DNA of 64,000 bases from Mesorhizobium sp. B4-1-4 (GTDB lineage: Bacteria; Pseudomonadota; Alphaproteobacteria; Rhizobiales; Rhizobiaceae): assembly GCF_006439395.2 (NCBI RefSeq), contig NZ_CP083950.1, forward strand, positions 6,127,001-6,191,000, written 5' to 3'. Shown here one piece after another: positions 1 to 7,991 of this stretch. Position numbers and translations under genes: made by a program. The notes under the pieces were generated by a model. It searched no databases. It was not told the DNA's origin and saw nothing but the letters and a program-made list of their open reading frames with translations. How positions within the stretch are numbered: the stretch's first letter is position 1; each line of letters begins with the position of its first letter.

Positions 1-1
1 T

Positions 2-184
2 CGTTCAGCCCTTGGACCACACGCTGCGCCAATCGCCCATGATTTGTCTGAAGATGAATTAAGCGTTCCCGCCGAAGCAGCGCGGGCCGCGCCAATCTAT
101 TTCAACCATCGCAAGCTGTCGATCTTTGGCGGTTCCAATGAGATACAGCGCAACATCGTTGCTAAAGCGCTGTTTGGGAACTGA
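2..184 (+). CDS. Acyl-CoA dehydrogenase, C-terminal end (gene enters from left edge)
   Basis: Only the last 60 codons are inside the window. The tail reads FGGSNEIQRNIVAKALFGN and then TGA. The GGSNEIQRN(I/L) motif is the classic C-terminal signature of acyl-CoA dehydrogenases, where it contacts the FAD of the neighbouring subunit. The next gene, a second member of the same family, begins 5 bp after this stop, so the two probably form a heteromeric dehydrogenase acting on the same acyl-CoA thioester. The frame was chosen because it is open from base 2 to the stop. The substrate cannot be read from this fragment. Confidence 0.85.
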   Translation, partial: RSALGPHAAPIAHDLSEDELSVPAEAARAAPIYFNHRKLSIFGGSNEIQRNIVAKALFGN

Positions 185-189
185 GTGCC

Positions 190-1281
190 ATGGACTTCAA
201 TTATTCCGAGCACCACCAGATCCTGGCAAGCTCCCTGCGCCGCTATCTGGCGGACACTTACAGCATCGACGACCGTGGGCAGCTGGCTTATCGGGCGCCC
301 TACCATTCGCGCGAGATTTGGGCAGGGTTGGCAAAAATGGGCATCCTCGGGGCCTTTGTGGGAGAACAGCAAGGCGGCTTTGGCGGCACCGCTCAGGATG
401 TTTTGGTCATTTTCGAGGAACTTGGCCGCGCTTTGTGCGCCGAGCCGGTTTTGGCAAATCTGCTGTGCCTACGGCTGCTGGCCGTCTTCCCCAGCAGTGA
501 TTTGCTTGAGGCGGTGATTGCAGGGGAGACGCGAATGGCTCTGGCGGTTTGCGAACCGCAGGTCTCTTGCGATTTGACCTGCATCGAGACCACTGCCCGT
601 CAGGTGGGAAGAAGCTGGTTCCTGAATGGGCGCAAGTCGGCGATCTATGGCGCCCCCGGTGCCGATCACTTGCTTGTCGTGGCGCGCGCCGATCAGGGAC
701 TGGGTCTCTTCCTGCTCGAAAGCCCTCAAATTATCGAAGCGGCCATGATCGACGGAGGCGGAATTGCAGAGCTTGTCATGGACGACTTGGCCGTCAAATT
801 GATAGCAGCAGACTGTGCGAGAGAAATCGAAGACGCCTTGGACATTGGCCGCGTAGCGTTATGCGCTGAGGCGGTTGGTGCAATGACACGCCTGATCGAT
901 CTGACTGTCGATTACCTCAAGCAGCGCGAGCAGTTCGGTCGCGCGCTGGCAAGCTTCCAGGCGCTCCAGCACCGTGTCGTGGACATGATGGTGGAGTTGG
1001 AGCAGTGCCGCTCCATCACGATCGCTGCCGTCGCCAGCTACGGCACTTCGGAGCAGTCCCGCCTGGTCGCCATGGCCAAAAATCTTGTGGGGCGCATGGC
1101 GACCAAGATTGCTGAAGAGTCGATCCAACTGCACGGCGGCATCGGCATGACATGGGAATACCCAGGTTCGCATTACGCCAAACGGCTGGTGATGATTGAC
1201 CACCAGCTCGGGGACCAGAACGACCATCTGCTTCGCCTGATCAAACTGAACAAGGGAGGGGCGCAAGCCACTGCGGTATGA
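190..1281 (+). CDS. Acyl-CoA dehydrogenase family protein
   Basis: The 363-residue product has the acyl-CoA dehydrogenase layout: an N-terminal helical domain, a central beta domain, and a C-terminal four-helix domain with KQREQFGRALASFQALQHR (about residues 245-263) and LHGGIGMTWEY (about 314-324). It would oxidise an acyl-CoA at the alpha-beta bond and pass electrons to ETF. It is shorter and more divergent than the partner encoded just upstream, as is usual for the second subunit of heteromeric dehydrogenases. Its stop overlaps the next ATG (ATGA), so it is translationally coupled to the thioesterase. The actual substrate is unknown; the neighbours suggest a branched or C5 dicarboxylyl-CoA. 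Confidence 0.88.
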   Translation: MDFNYSEHHQILASSLRRYLADTYSIDDRGQLAYRAPYHSREIWAGLAKMGILGAFVGEQQGGFGGTAQDVLVIFEELGRALCAEPVLANLLCLRLLAVFPSSDLLEAVIAGETRMALAVCEPQVSCDLTCIETTARQVGRSWFLNGRKSAIYGAPGADHLLVVARADQGLGLFLLESPQIIEAAMIDGGGIAELVMDDLAVKLIAADCAREIEDALDIGRVALCAEAVGAMTRLIDLTVDYLKQREQFGRALASFQALQHRVVDMMVELEQCRSITIAAVASYGTSEQSRLVAMAKNLVGRMATKIAEESIQLHGGIGMTWEYPGSHYAKRLVMIDHQLGDQNDHLLRLIKLNKGGAQATAV

Positions 1282-1706
1282 GGATTGCTTGCGACTCCAA
1301 CAGCGCTGACATCGACCTGGTGGCGATCGACCGTTCCGGAGCACGCGAGTTGGTCGGTTATCGTTCCTCATTGCCCGACTGCGATAGGGGCGCCTGCTCC
1401 CTCGATGTCGGCCCGCAGCACCTCAACCGCGTCGGGCTGCTGCACGGCGGATTCATCTCGATGTTGCTGGACAACGGCTGCGGTGTTGCCGTGCGTAACA
1501 TGATCGGCAACGTCGATGCGGCGGTGGTGACCGTAACGCTGTCGGTCAATTTCATTGCAAGCGTGCGATCCGGTCGCGTCACCGCCACGGGGCGCGTCAT
1601 CGGTGGCGGGCGCAGCCTGAAATTCGCCGAAGCCGAGTTGCGGCACGAGGCAGGTGAACTGCTCGCAACATGCAGCGCGGCCTTTCGTGTACTGGACCAG
1701 CGGTGA
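1278..1706 (+). CDS. PaaI-type hotdog-fold thioesterase
   Basis: The product is 142 residues, typical for PaaI/YdiI-like acyl-CoA thioesterases. The segment LLHGGFISMLLDNGCG (about residues 54-69) matches the family motif in which the HGG loop and a following acidic residue in the long hotdog helix form the active site. The ending LLATCSAAFRVLD is also typical. Its ATG overlaps the stop of the acyl-CoA dehydrogenase by four bases, so it belongs to that operon. It probably hydrolyses a dead-end or product CoA thioester of the pathway. The substrate cannot be predicted. Confidence 0.82.
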   Translation: MRIACDSNSADIDLVAIDRSGARELVGYRSSLPDCDRGACSLDVGPQHLNRVGLLHGGFISMLLDNGCGVAVRNMIGNVDAAVVTVTLSVNFIASVRSGRVTATGRVIGGGRSLKFAEAELRHEAGELLATCSAAFRVLDQR

Positions 1707-1779
1707 AGCACGACATTCGCGCATTTTGAGAGCAGCACGGCCGCTGCCAAGTCGTCTCACCGGCGTCCAGCTGACTTTG

Positions 1780-1823
1780 GGGCATCTGAAAATGCGATGG
1801 GACCGTCAAGGACATTATATTGG
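1780..1823 (+). repeat. IS-end-like repeat, copy A
   Basis: This 44-base stretch, in the gap between the thioesterase and methylaspartate ammonia-lyase, matches 20154-20197 at 34 of 44 positions without gaps. Both copies run from (G)GGCATCT/GGCCATCT through ATGCGATGG/ACGCGATGG to ATATTGG. Neither copy lies in a recognisable gene, and copy B sits in an IS-rich scar, so both are probably remnants of the end of one type of insertion sequence. The rest of this gap (1707-1907) has no convincing gene. Confidence 0.5.
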
Positions 1824-1907
1824 CGGGTCCGATGCAAACTGGCGCATAGTGGGTGGCAGGTTAAATTCGCCCTCAACGCAGCCAGCCGAACCATCGAGAC
1901 AACTCAA

Positions 1908-3161
1908 TTGCAGATCAAAGATGTCCTTCTCGCGCCTGGCAATGGCGGATTTTTCTATGACGACCAGACTGCCATCAGGGCAGGCGCGTCCCAGAATGGC
2001 TTTATCTATCTTGGCGAACCCAAGACGGCCGGGTTCGCGTCCATTCGCGTGCCGGCATCGTCGCTGAGCGTCGGCCTCGTGCTTGAGGACGGCACCGTCG
2101 TTTGGGGCGATATGATGAGTGTCCAGTACTCCGGTGCAGGCGGACGCGATCCGCTGTTTGAAACAGATCGAATGGCAGATTTGACCTCACGGGTCGTGGC
2201 GCCGCGGGCCTTCGATGTGGATGTGTCTCGGTATCTTGCCGCCTGCGCGAAAGTCTTGGAGCCCTTTGAAGAGAAGCGTCTGCCTCTCGCGCTCGAATAT
2301 GGGGTCAGCCAGGCTTTGCTTCGAGCGGCGGCTCACATCCGCCGATGCACGATGGCGGAAGTTATTTGTGCTGAATTTGATCTGGCCCTGCCGACGCGCA
2401 GGGTCCCGATCTATTGCCAAAGCGGCGATGCCCGTGAAATCAACGTCGACAAAATGATCCTGAAGGCAGTGGATGTTCTTCCGCACGGCCTGATTAATTC
2501 CCGGCAGAAGTTCGGGCCAAACGGTCAGACTTTCATGGAATTCGTCCAGTGGGTTGCTGCACGTACGCGCGAGATTGGTCCTTCCGGATACCATCCGGTT
2601 CTGCATTTCGATGTGTACGGTTGGATCGGTATGGAAATCGGCCTTGAACCACAACGGATCGCCGACTTTGTCTGTCGGGTTGCTGACTCCATTCCAGCTT
2701 TCACGGTCAATATCGAGTCACCAGCGGATTTTGGTTCAACTCAGGCCCAAATCGAAAGCTATGCCCGGATCGTGTCGATCTTGAACGAACGCGGCTCCAA
2801 GGCCCGCATTGTTGTCGACGAGAGGTGCAACACGTTGGAGGATGTTCGCCTGTTTGCCGAAGCGAACGCCGCCCATCTCGTGCAAATCAAAACACCGGAC
2901 GTCGGTTCAATCGCCGACACTGCCCGTGCGGTTCTTCTGTGCAAGCAAAACAGAGTAGGGGCATATGTCGGGGGAAGCTGCACAGAAACGGACCTTTCCG
3001 CTCAAGCTTCCGTCCATATAGCGGTCGCGACCCAGGCGGACATGATGCTTGCAAAGCCAGGGATGGGCGTCGACGAAGGCTTCTCCATCGTCGGGAACGA
3101 ACAGAACCGGATTTTGGCGCTGCTGAACCGTGCTCGCCTCCGCAACGAAAAAGCTGGATGA
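1908..3161 (+). CDS. mal: Methylaspartate ammonia-lyase
   Basis: The enzyme eliminates ammonia from L-threo-3-methylaspartate to give mesaconate; it is an enolase-superfamily protein. The translation follows clostridial and Citrobacter MAL along its whole length: FFYDDQTAIRAGA near the N terminus, VQYSGAGGRDPLF, DVLPHGLIN (His near 193), HFDVYGWIGMEIG, VDERCNT, QIKTPDVG (candidate catalytic Lys near 328), GGSCTETD and AKPGMGVDEGF near the end. I chose the TTG at 1908 because the protein then starts QIKDVLLAPG and has about 417 residues, close to the family's roughly 413. An ATG at 1797 in the same frame adds 37 residues with no family resemblance and overlaps an IS-like repeat. No glutamate mutase lies in the window, so the methylaspartate source is elsewhere. 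Confidence 0.92.
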   Translation: MQIKDVLLAPGNGGFFYDDQTAIRAGASQNGFIYLGEPKTAGFASIRVPASSLSVGLVLEDGTVVWGDMMSVQYSGAGGRDPLFETDRMADLTSRVVAPRAFDVDVSRYLAACAKVLEPFEEKRLPLALEYGVSQALLRAAAHIRRCTMAEVICAEFDLALPTRRVPIYCQSGDAREINVDKMILKAVDVLPHGLINSRQKFGPNGQTFMEFVQWVAARTREIGPSGYHPVLHFDVYGWIGMEIGLEPQRIADFVCRVADSIPAFTVNIESPADFGSTQAQIESYARIVSILNERGSKARIVVDERCNTLEDVRLFAEANAAHLVQIKTPDVGSIADTARAVLLCKQNRVGAYVGGSCTETDLSAQASVHIAVATQADMMLAKPGMGVDEGFSIVGNEQNRILALLNRARLRNEKAG

Positions 3162-3176
3162 AGTCGCGGTACCGCC

Positions 3177-4313
3177 ATGCACAATTGCCTAGAAGGGATC
3201 ACTGTCGTTGCCGTCGAGCAGGCCGTGGCCGCACCGTACGCATCATCTCGTCTTGCCGACGCCGGCGCCCGAGTGATCAAGGTGGAGAGGCCGGAGGGCG
3301 ACTTCGCACGAAATTACGACAAGTTGGTGCGAGGACAGAGCGCCTATTTCGTTTGGCTTAACCGAGGTAAGGAATCGATATGCCTGGACCTGAGGGTGGA
3401 AGCAGATCGCGTTGTTCTGGAAACGCTCATTGCTACCGCTGATGTTTTTATCCAGAATCTCAAACCGGGCAGCATCGAGAAATTGGGTTTCGGGTCGACC
3501 GATCTGCGCCGTCGATATCCTCAATTGATCACCTGCGATATCTCTGGCTTCGGGCAAGGGGGGCCATTTTCCCATCTGAAAGCTTACGACCTGATCGTCC
3601 AGGCCGAAACCGGCTTGTGCGAAATCACCGGCACGCGCCAAGGCCCTGCACGGGTCGGGGTGTCGGTTTGTGACATTGCGGCTGGAATGACGGCTCATTC
3701 TGCCATCCTCCAGGCATTGTTCAATCGCCAGCGGACGAGCGAAGGTGCCAGCATTCAAGTTTCACTGTTCGATGCCATCGCCGACTGGATGAACGTACCG
3801 GTTCTGCAGCACGACTACAGCGCTTATCAGACGGTTCGGGCCGGCGTTAGCCATCCCTCGCTTGCTCCCTACGGTGCTTACCGTTGCGCCGACGGCAAGG
3901 ATGTCATCTTTTCGGTTCAAAATGACCGGGAGTGGGTAAACTTTTGCGAGAAGTTTCTCAAGGAGCCCGAACTCACACGCACGCAAGGCTTTGCCGACAA
4001 TATGGAGCGGCTCGGCAATCGTGCTCCCCTGGATGAAATCATCCAAACACGGTTTTTGGAATTGACCAGCGAAGAGGCGATGCGGGAGCTTGAGGCAGCC
4101 GGGCTCGCCTATGGCCGGCTCAACGAGATCCCGGCTGTGTCAGAGCATCCTCACCTTCGCAAGGTGCAGATTACTACTCCAGGCGGGGCTGTCGAGATGA
4201 TTGCTCCCGCGGCCATTTTCAACTCCGAGAAGCCGTCGCTTCGTCCGGTGCCTGCGCTTGGCGCACATACGGCGACTGTCCGCCACGAGATTAGCTTGCG
4301 CAAGAGGGCTTAA
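3177..4313 (+). CDS. CaiB/BaiF class III CoA-transferase
   Basis: The 378-residue protein has the class III CoA-transferase fold signature: LEGITVVAVEQAVAAPYAS at the N terminus, DAGARVIKVERPEGD, NRGKESICLDL, NLKPGSIEKLGFG, and CDISGFGQGGP. VGVSVCDIAAGM carries the expected catalytic aspartate (D166). It moves CoA between carboxylic acids through a glutamyl/aspartyl anhydride. It starts 15 bp after the ammonia-lyase, so the natural reading is activation of mesaconate or (S)-citramalate to its CoA ester with succinyl-CoA or acetyl-CoA as donor. That substrate is inferred from context. A 131-bp gap without another gene follows. Confidence 0.88.
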   Translation: MHNCLEGITVVAVEQAVAAPYASSRLADAGARVIKVERPEGDFARNYDKLVRGQSAYFVWLNRGKESICLDLRVEADRVVLETLIATADVFIQNLKPGSIEKLGFGSTDLRRRYPQLITCDISGFGQGGPFSHLKAYDLIVQAETGLCEITGTRQGPARVGVSVCDIAAGMTAHSAILQALFNRQRTSEGASIQVSLFDAIADWMNVPVLQHDYSAYQTVRAGVSHPSLAPYGAYRCADGKDVIFSVQNDREWVNFCEKFLKEPELTRTQGFADNMERLGNRAPLDEIIQTRFLELTSEEAMRELEAAGLAYGRLNEIPAVSEHPHLRKVQITTPGGAVEMIAPAAIFNSEKPSLRPVPALGAHTATVRHEISLRKRA

Positions 4314-4444
4314 TCCGCGTGACTGCCGATGGCGGGCGGTGACTTCGGGTTGAGCACCGAGACCGCTATCGATTGGCAGCCGATTTGCCGCCACGCGAGC
4401 CGATCGTCACTCTCGCCTCTCAACTTTGATGGAAGGGGCTCGCC

Positions 4445-5347
4445 ATGAGCGCGGATACCATCCCGGCAACTCCAGGTCCGATGCCCGTCCGACGCTGGCG
4501 GTCGCTGCTGTTTGTTCCTGCCCACATCCCACGGTTTGTCGAGACCGCTCACGATCGCGGTGCAGATGGGATCATCCTCGACCTTGAGGACGCCGTGCCC
4601 CAGGATCGTAAGCAAGAAGCACGGCGGCAACTTAGTGAGTCCGTGTCGAAAGTCGGTCGGCGTGGCGCATCGGTGTTGGTGCGTGTGAACCGAGGATTGC
4701 GCGCTCTGGCCTGTGATCTCGATGTCGCGGTGGCAGCGGGTGTCGACGCTCTGGTTCTTCCAAAGGTGGAGTCGCCGGATTGGGTGTTGGAAGTCGCGAA
4801 TGCCGTGACGGAGCTTGAAGGCGAAAGAGACCTGCCCGTCGGACAGATCCGGTTCCTTTGCCAGATCGAAACGCCAGGTGCCTTGAGCAGACTTGCGGCC
4901 ATCGCTTCAGCCAATCCTCGCTTGATCGCTCTAGCGCTAGGCCCGGAGGACTTCAGCGCTGCCGTCGGCGGTGTCCCGAATTTTGATCTCCTGCTTGCGC
5001 CCAACTTGGCCGTACTGTTTGCTGCCCGCGCAGCTGGATTGCTTCCTCTGGGCTTTGTCGGAAGCATCGGCGAATTTTCAGACAGTCCTAAACTCCTTGA
5101 GATCGCAATGCATTCGCGACGGCTCGGCTTTGCCGGTGCCTTGGCAATTCATCCCGCACAAGTTGCTATCCTCAACCAAGCTTTCTCGCCCGCCACAGAG
5201 GAGTTCGAATGGGCCCGGCGGGTCGTGGCGGCGCAAAAGAATGCCACAGGGCAGGGGCTGTCCGCGTTCGCAGTGGACGGCAAGATGGTCGACCCGCCCG
5301 TGATACGACGCGCCCTTGAAATACTGTCGTTCGAGCGGAGCTCTTGA
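4445..5347 (+). CDS. HpcH/HpaI aldolase / CitE-type acyl-CoA lyase
   Basis: The 300-residue product matches the CitE-like family: RRWRSLLFVPAHIPRFVE at the N terminus, GIILDLEDAVP (metal/substrate acidic residues), VRVNR, LPKVESPDW, CQIETPGAL (Glu metal ligand near residue 142), LGPEDFSAAVGG (Asp near 169), and AIHPAQVAILNQAF near the C terminus. Members cleave malyl-CoA, beta-methylmalyl-CoA, citramalyl-CoA or citryl-CoA. Beside methylaspartate ammonia-lyase, a CoA-transferase and a mesaconase candidate, (S)-citramalyl-CoA lyase (acetyl-CoA plus pyruvate) or beta-methylmalyl-CoA lyase (glyoxylate plus propionyl-CoA) are the best guesses. The sequence alone does not separate these. Confidence 0.86.
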   Translation: MSADTIPATPGPMPVRRWRSLLFVPAHIPRFVETAHDRGADGIILDLEDAVPQDRKQEARRQLSESVSKVGRRGASVLVRVNRGLRALACDLDVAVAAGVDALVLPKVESPDWVLEVANAVTELEGERDLPVGQIRFLCQIETPGALSRLAAIASANPRLIALALGPEDFSAAVGGVPNFDLLLAPNLAVLFAARAAGLLPLGFVGSIGEFSDSPKLLEIAMHSRRLGFAGALAIHPAQVAILNQAFSPATEEFEWARRVVAAQKNATGQGLSAFAVDGKMVDPPVIRRALEILSFERSS

Positions 5348-5449
5348 CCGGATCGAGGGCTTTGCAGACACAGGCGGCTTGTTTCCCATCTCGTTTCCAG
5401 ATAGTCATGAAGTGACCGAGTGGGAACGCGCCTCGGCCGGGCCAACCAG

Positions 5450-6382
5450 ATGCTGGACATCAGGCAGTTAAGATATTTCGTCGGCGTGGTCGAAGCAGGC
5501 AGCTTCACCAAGGCGGCCGCACTGCTCAATGTCGCGCAAAGCGCGTTGAGCCTGCATGTGCGCCAACTGGAGGAAGGCTTCGGCACGCAACTGCTGATCC
5601 GTGACAGGACCGGGGTCAGTGTCACAGCGTCCGGAGCAAGACTGCTGGAACGGGCGCGCAAAATTCTGAAGGAAATCCAGCTCACTGAGGCGGAATTGAC
5701 CAACACTGCGGCCTCCCCTTCCGGGGAGGTGACGATCGGAATTCCGTCCGGCGCTGCTCGCGTTCTTAGCGGGCCATTGATTGAAGCAGTTAGAAGCGAA
5801 TTGCCGCGCGTCTCGCTCAAAATGATAGAAGGAATGACGGGACCGCTGGAAGAGTGGATGGGTGCGGGGCGACTCAACCTGGCGATTCTCTACCGCACAG
5901 CCGATACGGTCGGACGAATGACGATTTTGGCGCGCGAAGAGTTTTGCCTGGTGGTGCCTCCAGGTGAGCCGCCCTTTGAAGACTCGATCGCTCTGTCTGA
6001 CCTGCATGCGTTTCCGCTTGCTGTGCCCATGCGCAACAACAATGTCCGCCGTTCGGTCGCTGATGTCGTCGCAAATCACGGATGCGTGCTGGACGTCAGG
6101 TTTGAAGTCGATTCACTTTCAACGATCATCAATATGGTCGCGGAAGGAAAGGCGTACTCCATTCTTACCCCCTCGGCCATTCAGAAAGAAACCGCGAGCG
6201 GACAGGTCCGCACGGTAAAGATCGTCGATCCTGTGATTATCCGTTCCGTAGTGCTTGCGGTAAACCCGAAAGACGAGCGTTCTCCGGCGGTGTCAGCGGT
6301 TCGCACGATCATCTCCAATGTCGTCAAGAGATTGATTGAGAGTCACGCGTGGCCCGCTATGGCTCCGGATGGCGCTCTATAG
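5450..6382 (+). CDS. LysR-family transcriptional regulator
   Basis: The 310-residue product begins MLDIRQLRYFVGVVEAGSF, the canonical LysR winged-HTH start, with KAAALLNVAQSALSLHVRQLEEGFG as recognition region. The C-terminal part is a periplasmic-binding-like effector domain. I chose the ATG at 5450; an in-frame GTG at 5420 would add ten unrelated residues. It lies inside the methylaspartate/mesaconate cluster in the same orientation as the enzymes, so it probably senses a pathway acid and controls the flanking genes. It is closely similar along its length to the LysR protein at 32396-33586, including the unusual shared stretch EEFCLVVPP, so the two are paralogs. Confidence 0.93.
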   Translation: MLDIRQLRYFVGVVEAGSFTKAAALLNVAQSALSLHVRQLEEGFGTQLLIRDRTGVSVTASGARLLERARKILKEIQLTEAELTNTAASPSGEVTIGIPSGAARVLSGPLIEAVRSELPRVSLKMIEGMTGPLEEWMGAGRLNLAILYRTADTVGRMTILAREEFCLVVPPGEPPFEDSIALSDLHAFPLAVPMRNNNVRRSVADVVANHGCVLDVRFEVDSLSTIINMVAEGKAYSILTPSAIQKETASGQVRTVKIVDPVIIRSVVLAVNPKDERSPAVSAVRTIISNVVKRLIESHAWPAMAPDGAL

Positions 6383-6557
6383 ACGCTTGGAGCGGCATTT
6401 GCCGCCAGCACTCCGCGACTGCAGCGAGACTCATCTGGATACCAGATAGTTCGTCCCAACAATCCATATTTGACCCGCCACAACTGTCCCGATGAAATGA
6501 GCGAGCGCGGTCTGTTCGACCGGCGCTACGAAAGCAATTCACCGCGTGGAGCACCCA

Positions 6558-7991
6558 ATGTCCGAGGTCGCGAGATACCAGTTATTCATCAATGGCGCGT
6601 GGCAAGCCGCAACAGACGGAACTACTCGGCCGGTTATCAATCCGGCGACAGAAACGTTTTTTGCTTCGGTGGCCTCGGCATCGGCTTTGGATCTGGATGA
6701 GGCTCTAGCGTCGGCAGAGCGAAGCCGTGCGATGTGGTCCTCCAAGCCGGCAAAGGAGCGCGGCGAAATCCTGGTTAAAGCGGCCAGGATTCTGGCTGCG
6801 AAGGTGGAAGGCGCGGCCAGAGACTTGTCGACAGAGCAAGGCAAGACGATTGCTGAGGCCGCAGGCGAATATGCGCGCGCCATCGAAACACTGGAGTGGA
6901 ATGGCACGCGCGCCGAGGAATTGACAGCCCCAGCACGATTGGGCTCGAACCGGATGATTGTGCGCGAGCCTGCTGGTGTCGTTGCAGCCTTTACCCCGTG
7001 GAACTATCCCGCCGTCCTCATCGCTCGCAAGCTTGCCCCTGCCTTGGTTGCTGGGTGTCCAGTCATTCTCAAAGGGGCGGAAGAAACGCCAAGCGCGGCT
7101 GCCCACATCGTCGAAGCGTTGCAGGAGGCGGGCATTCCGGCCGGCGTGGTCAACCTCGTATTCGGCAACCCCTCTCAGATATCAAGCCATCTGCTCAAGT
7201 CGCCGTTGGTGAGGGTTTTGACCTTCACGGGCTCGACGGCAGTCGGAAAACAGCTGGCTAAACTCGCCGCGAATAATCTTCAGCGATGTGTTCTTGAGCT
7301 CGGCGGGCATTCTCCCGTCGTCGTTTGCGAAGATGCCGATCTCGACAAGGCCATAACGGCAATCACGGCTTACAAATTCGAATGTGCCGGCCAGAGCTGC
7401 AATGCACCCAGCAGGGTTCTCGTCGCGCGGCCTTTGTATGAGGCGTTTCTATCCCGCATAATTGAGGCCGTGCGCGCGATCAAGATCGGAGCGCCCGACG
7501 ACCCTGCGACCGAAATGGGTCCAATGGCAAACGCGCGACGCATAGAGGCAATGCAACAGCTAATCGAGGACGCGGTCGATCGCGGAGCCAGCATCGAGAC
7601 CGGCGGGAGCCGCCTCGATCGGTCAGGTTTTTACTGGCCGCCTACGATCCTGACGCAGGTTCCCAAAGGTGCGCGAGTGCTCCATGATGAACCTTTCGGC
7701 CCCATCCTCACTGTTGCTCCGTTCGACACGATCGAGCAGGCGATCGAAGAGGCGAACGCGACCGACTATGGCTTGGCCGCTTATTTCTTCACTAACGACG
7801 ACGATGCGAAACGGGCTCTGATCGGCGGCCTTTCGGCAGGGGCAATAAGCGTCAACTACCTGAAAGGGGTATCGGCAGACACTCCTTATGGCGGTATAAG
7901 GCAAAGTGGCTATGGATATGAAGGCGGTGAGCAAGGGGTACAGGCTTTTCAGAACCTGAAACTCGTCAACAGCCTTGGGCCGCTCGGATGA
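6558..7991 (+). CDS. NAD(P)-dependent aldehyde dehydrogenase (semialdehyde type)
   Basis: The 477-residue protein is a full aldehyde dehydrogenase: PWNYPAVLIARKLAPALVAG (cofactor-binding region), FTGSTAVGKQL, the glutamate in VLELGGHSP (near 247) and the catalytic cysteine in FECAGQSC (C281), ending with YGGIRQSGYGYEGG. The pattern is nearest to succinate-semialdehyde and related dehydrogenases. The ATG at 6558 is preceded by GGAG at 6548-6551; a GTG at 6546 lies in that ribosome-binding stretch and was rejected. Its stop overlaps the fumarase start, so the two are co-translated. The aldehyde substrate is unknown; it might instead serve the amino-acid-degradation genes further downstream. Confidence 0.9.
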   Translation: MSEVARYQLFINGAWQAATDGTTRPVINPATETFFASVASASALDLDEALASAERSRAMWSSKPAKERGEILVKAARILAAKVEGAARDLSTEQGKTIAEAAGEYARAIETLEWNGTRAEELTAPARLGSNRMIVREPAGVVAAFTPWNYPAVLIARKLAPALVAGCPVILKGAEETPSAAAHIVEALQEAGIPAGVVNLVFGNPSQISSHLLKSPLVRVLTFTGSTAVGKQLAKLAANNLQRCVLELGGHSPVVVCEDADLDKAITAITAYKFECAGQSCNAPSRVLVARPLYEAFLSRIIEAVRAIKIGAPDDPATEMGPMANARRIEAMQQLIEDAVDRGASIETGGSRLDRSGFYWPPTILTQVPKGARVLHDEPFGPILTVAPFDTIEQAIEEANATDYGLAAYFFTNDDDAKRALIGGLSAGAISVNYLKGVSADTPYGGIRQSGYGYEGGEQGVQAFQNLKLVNSLGPLG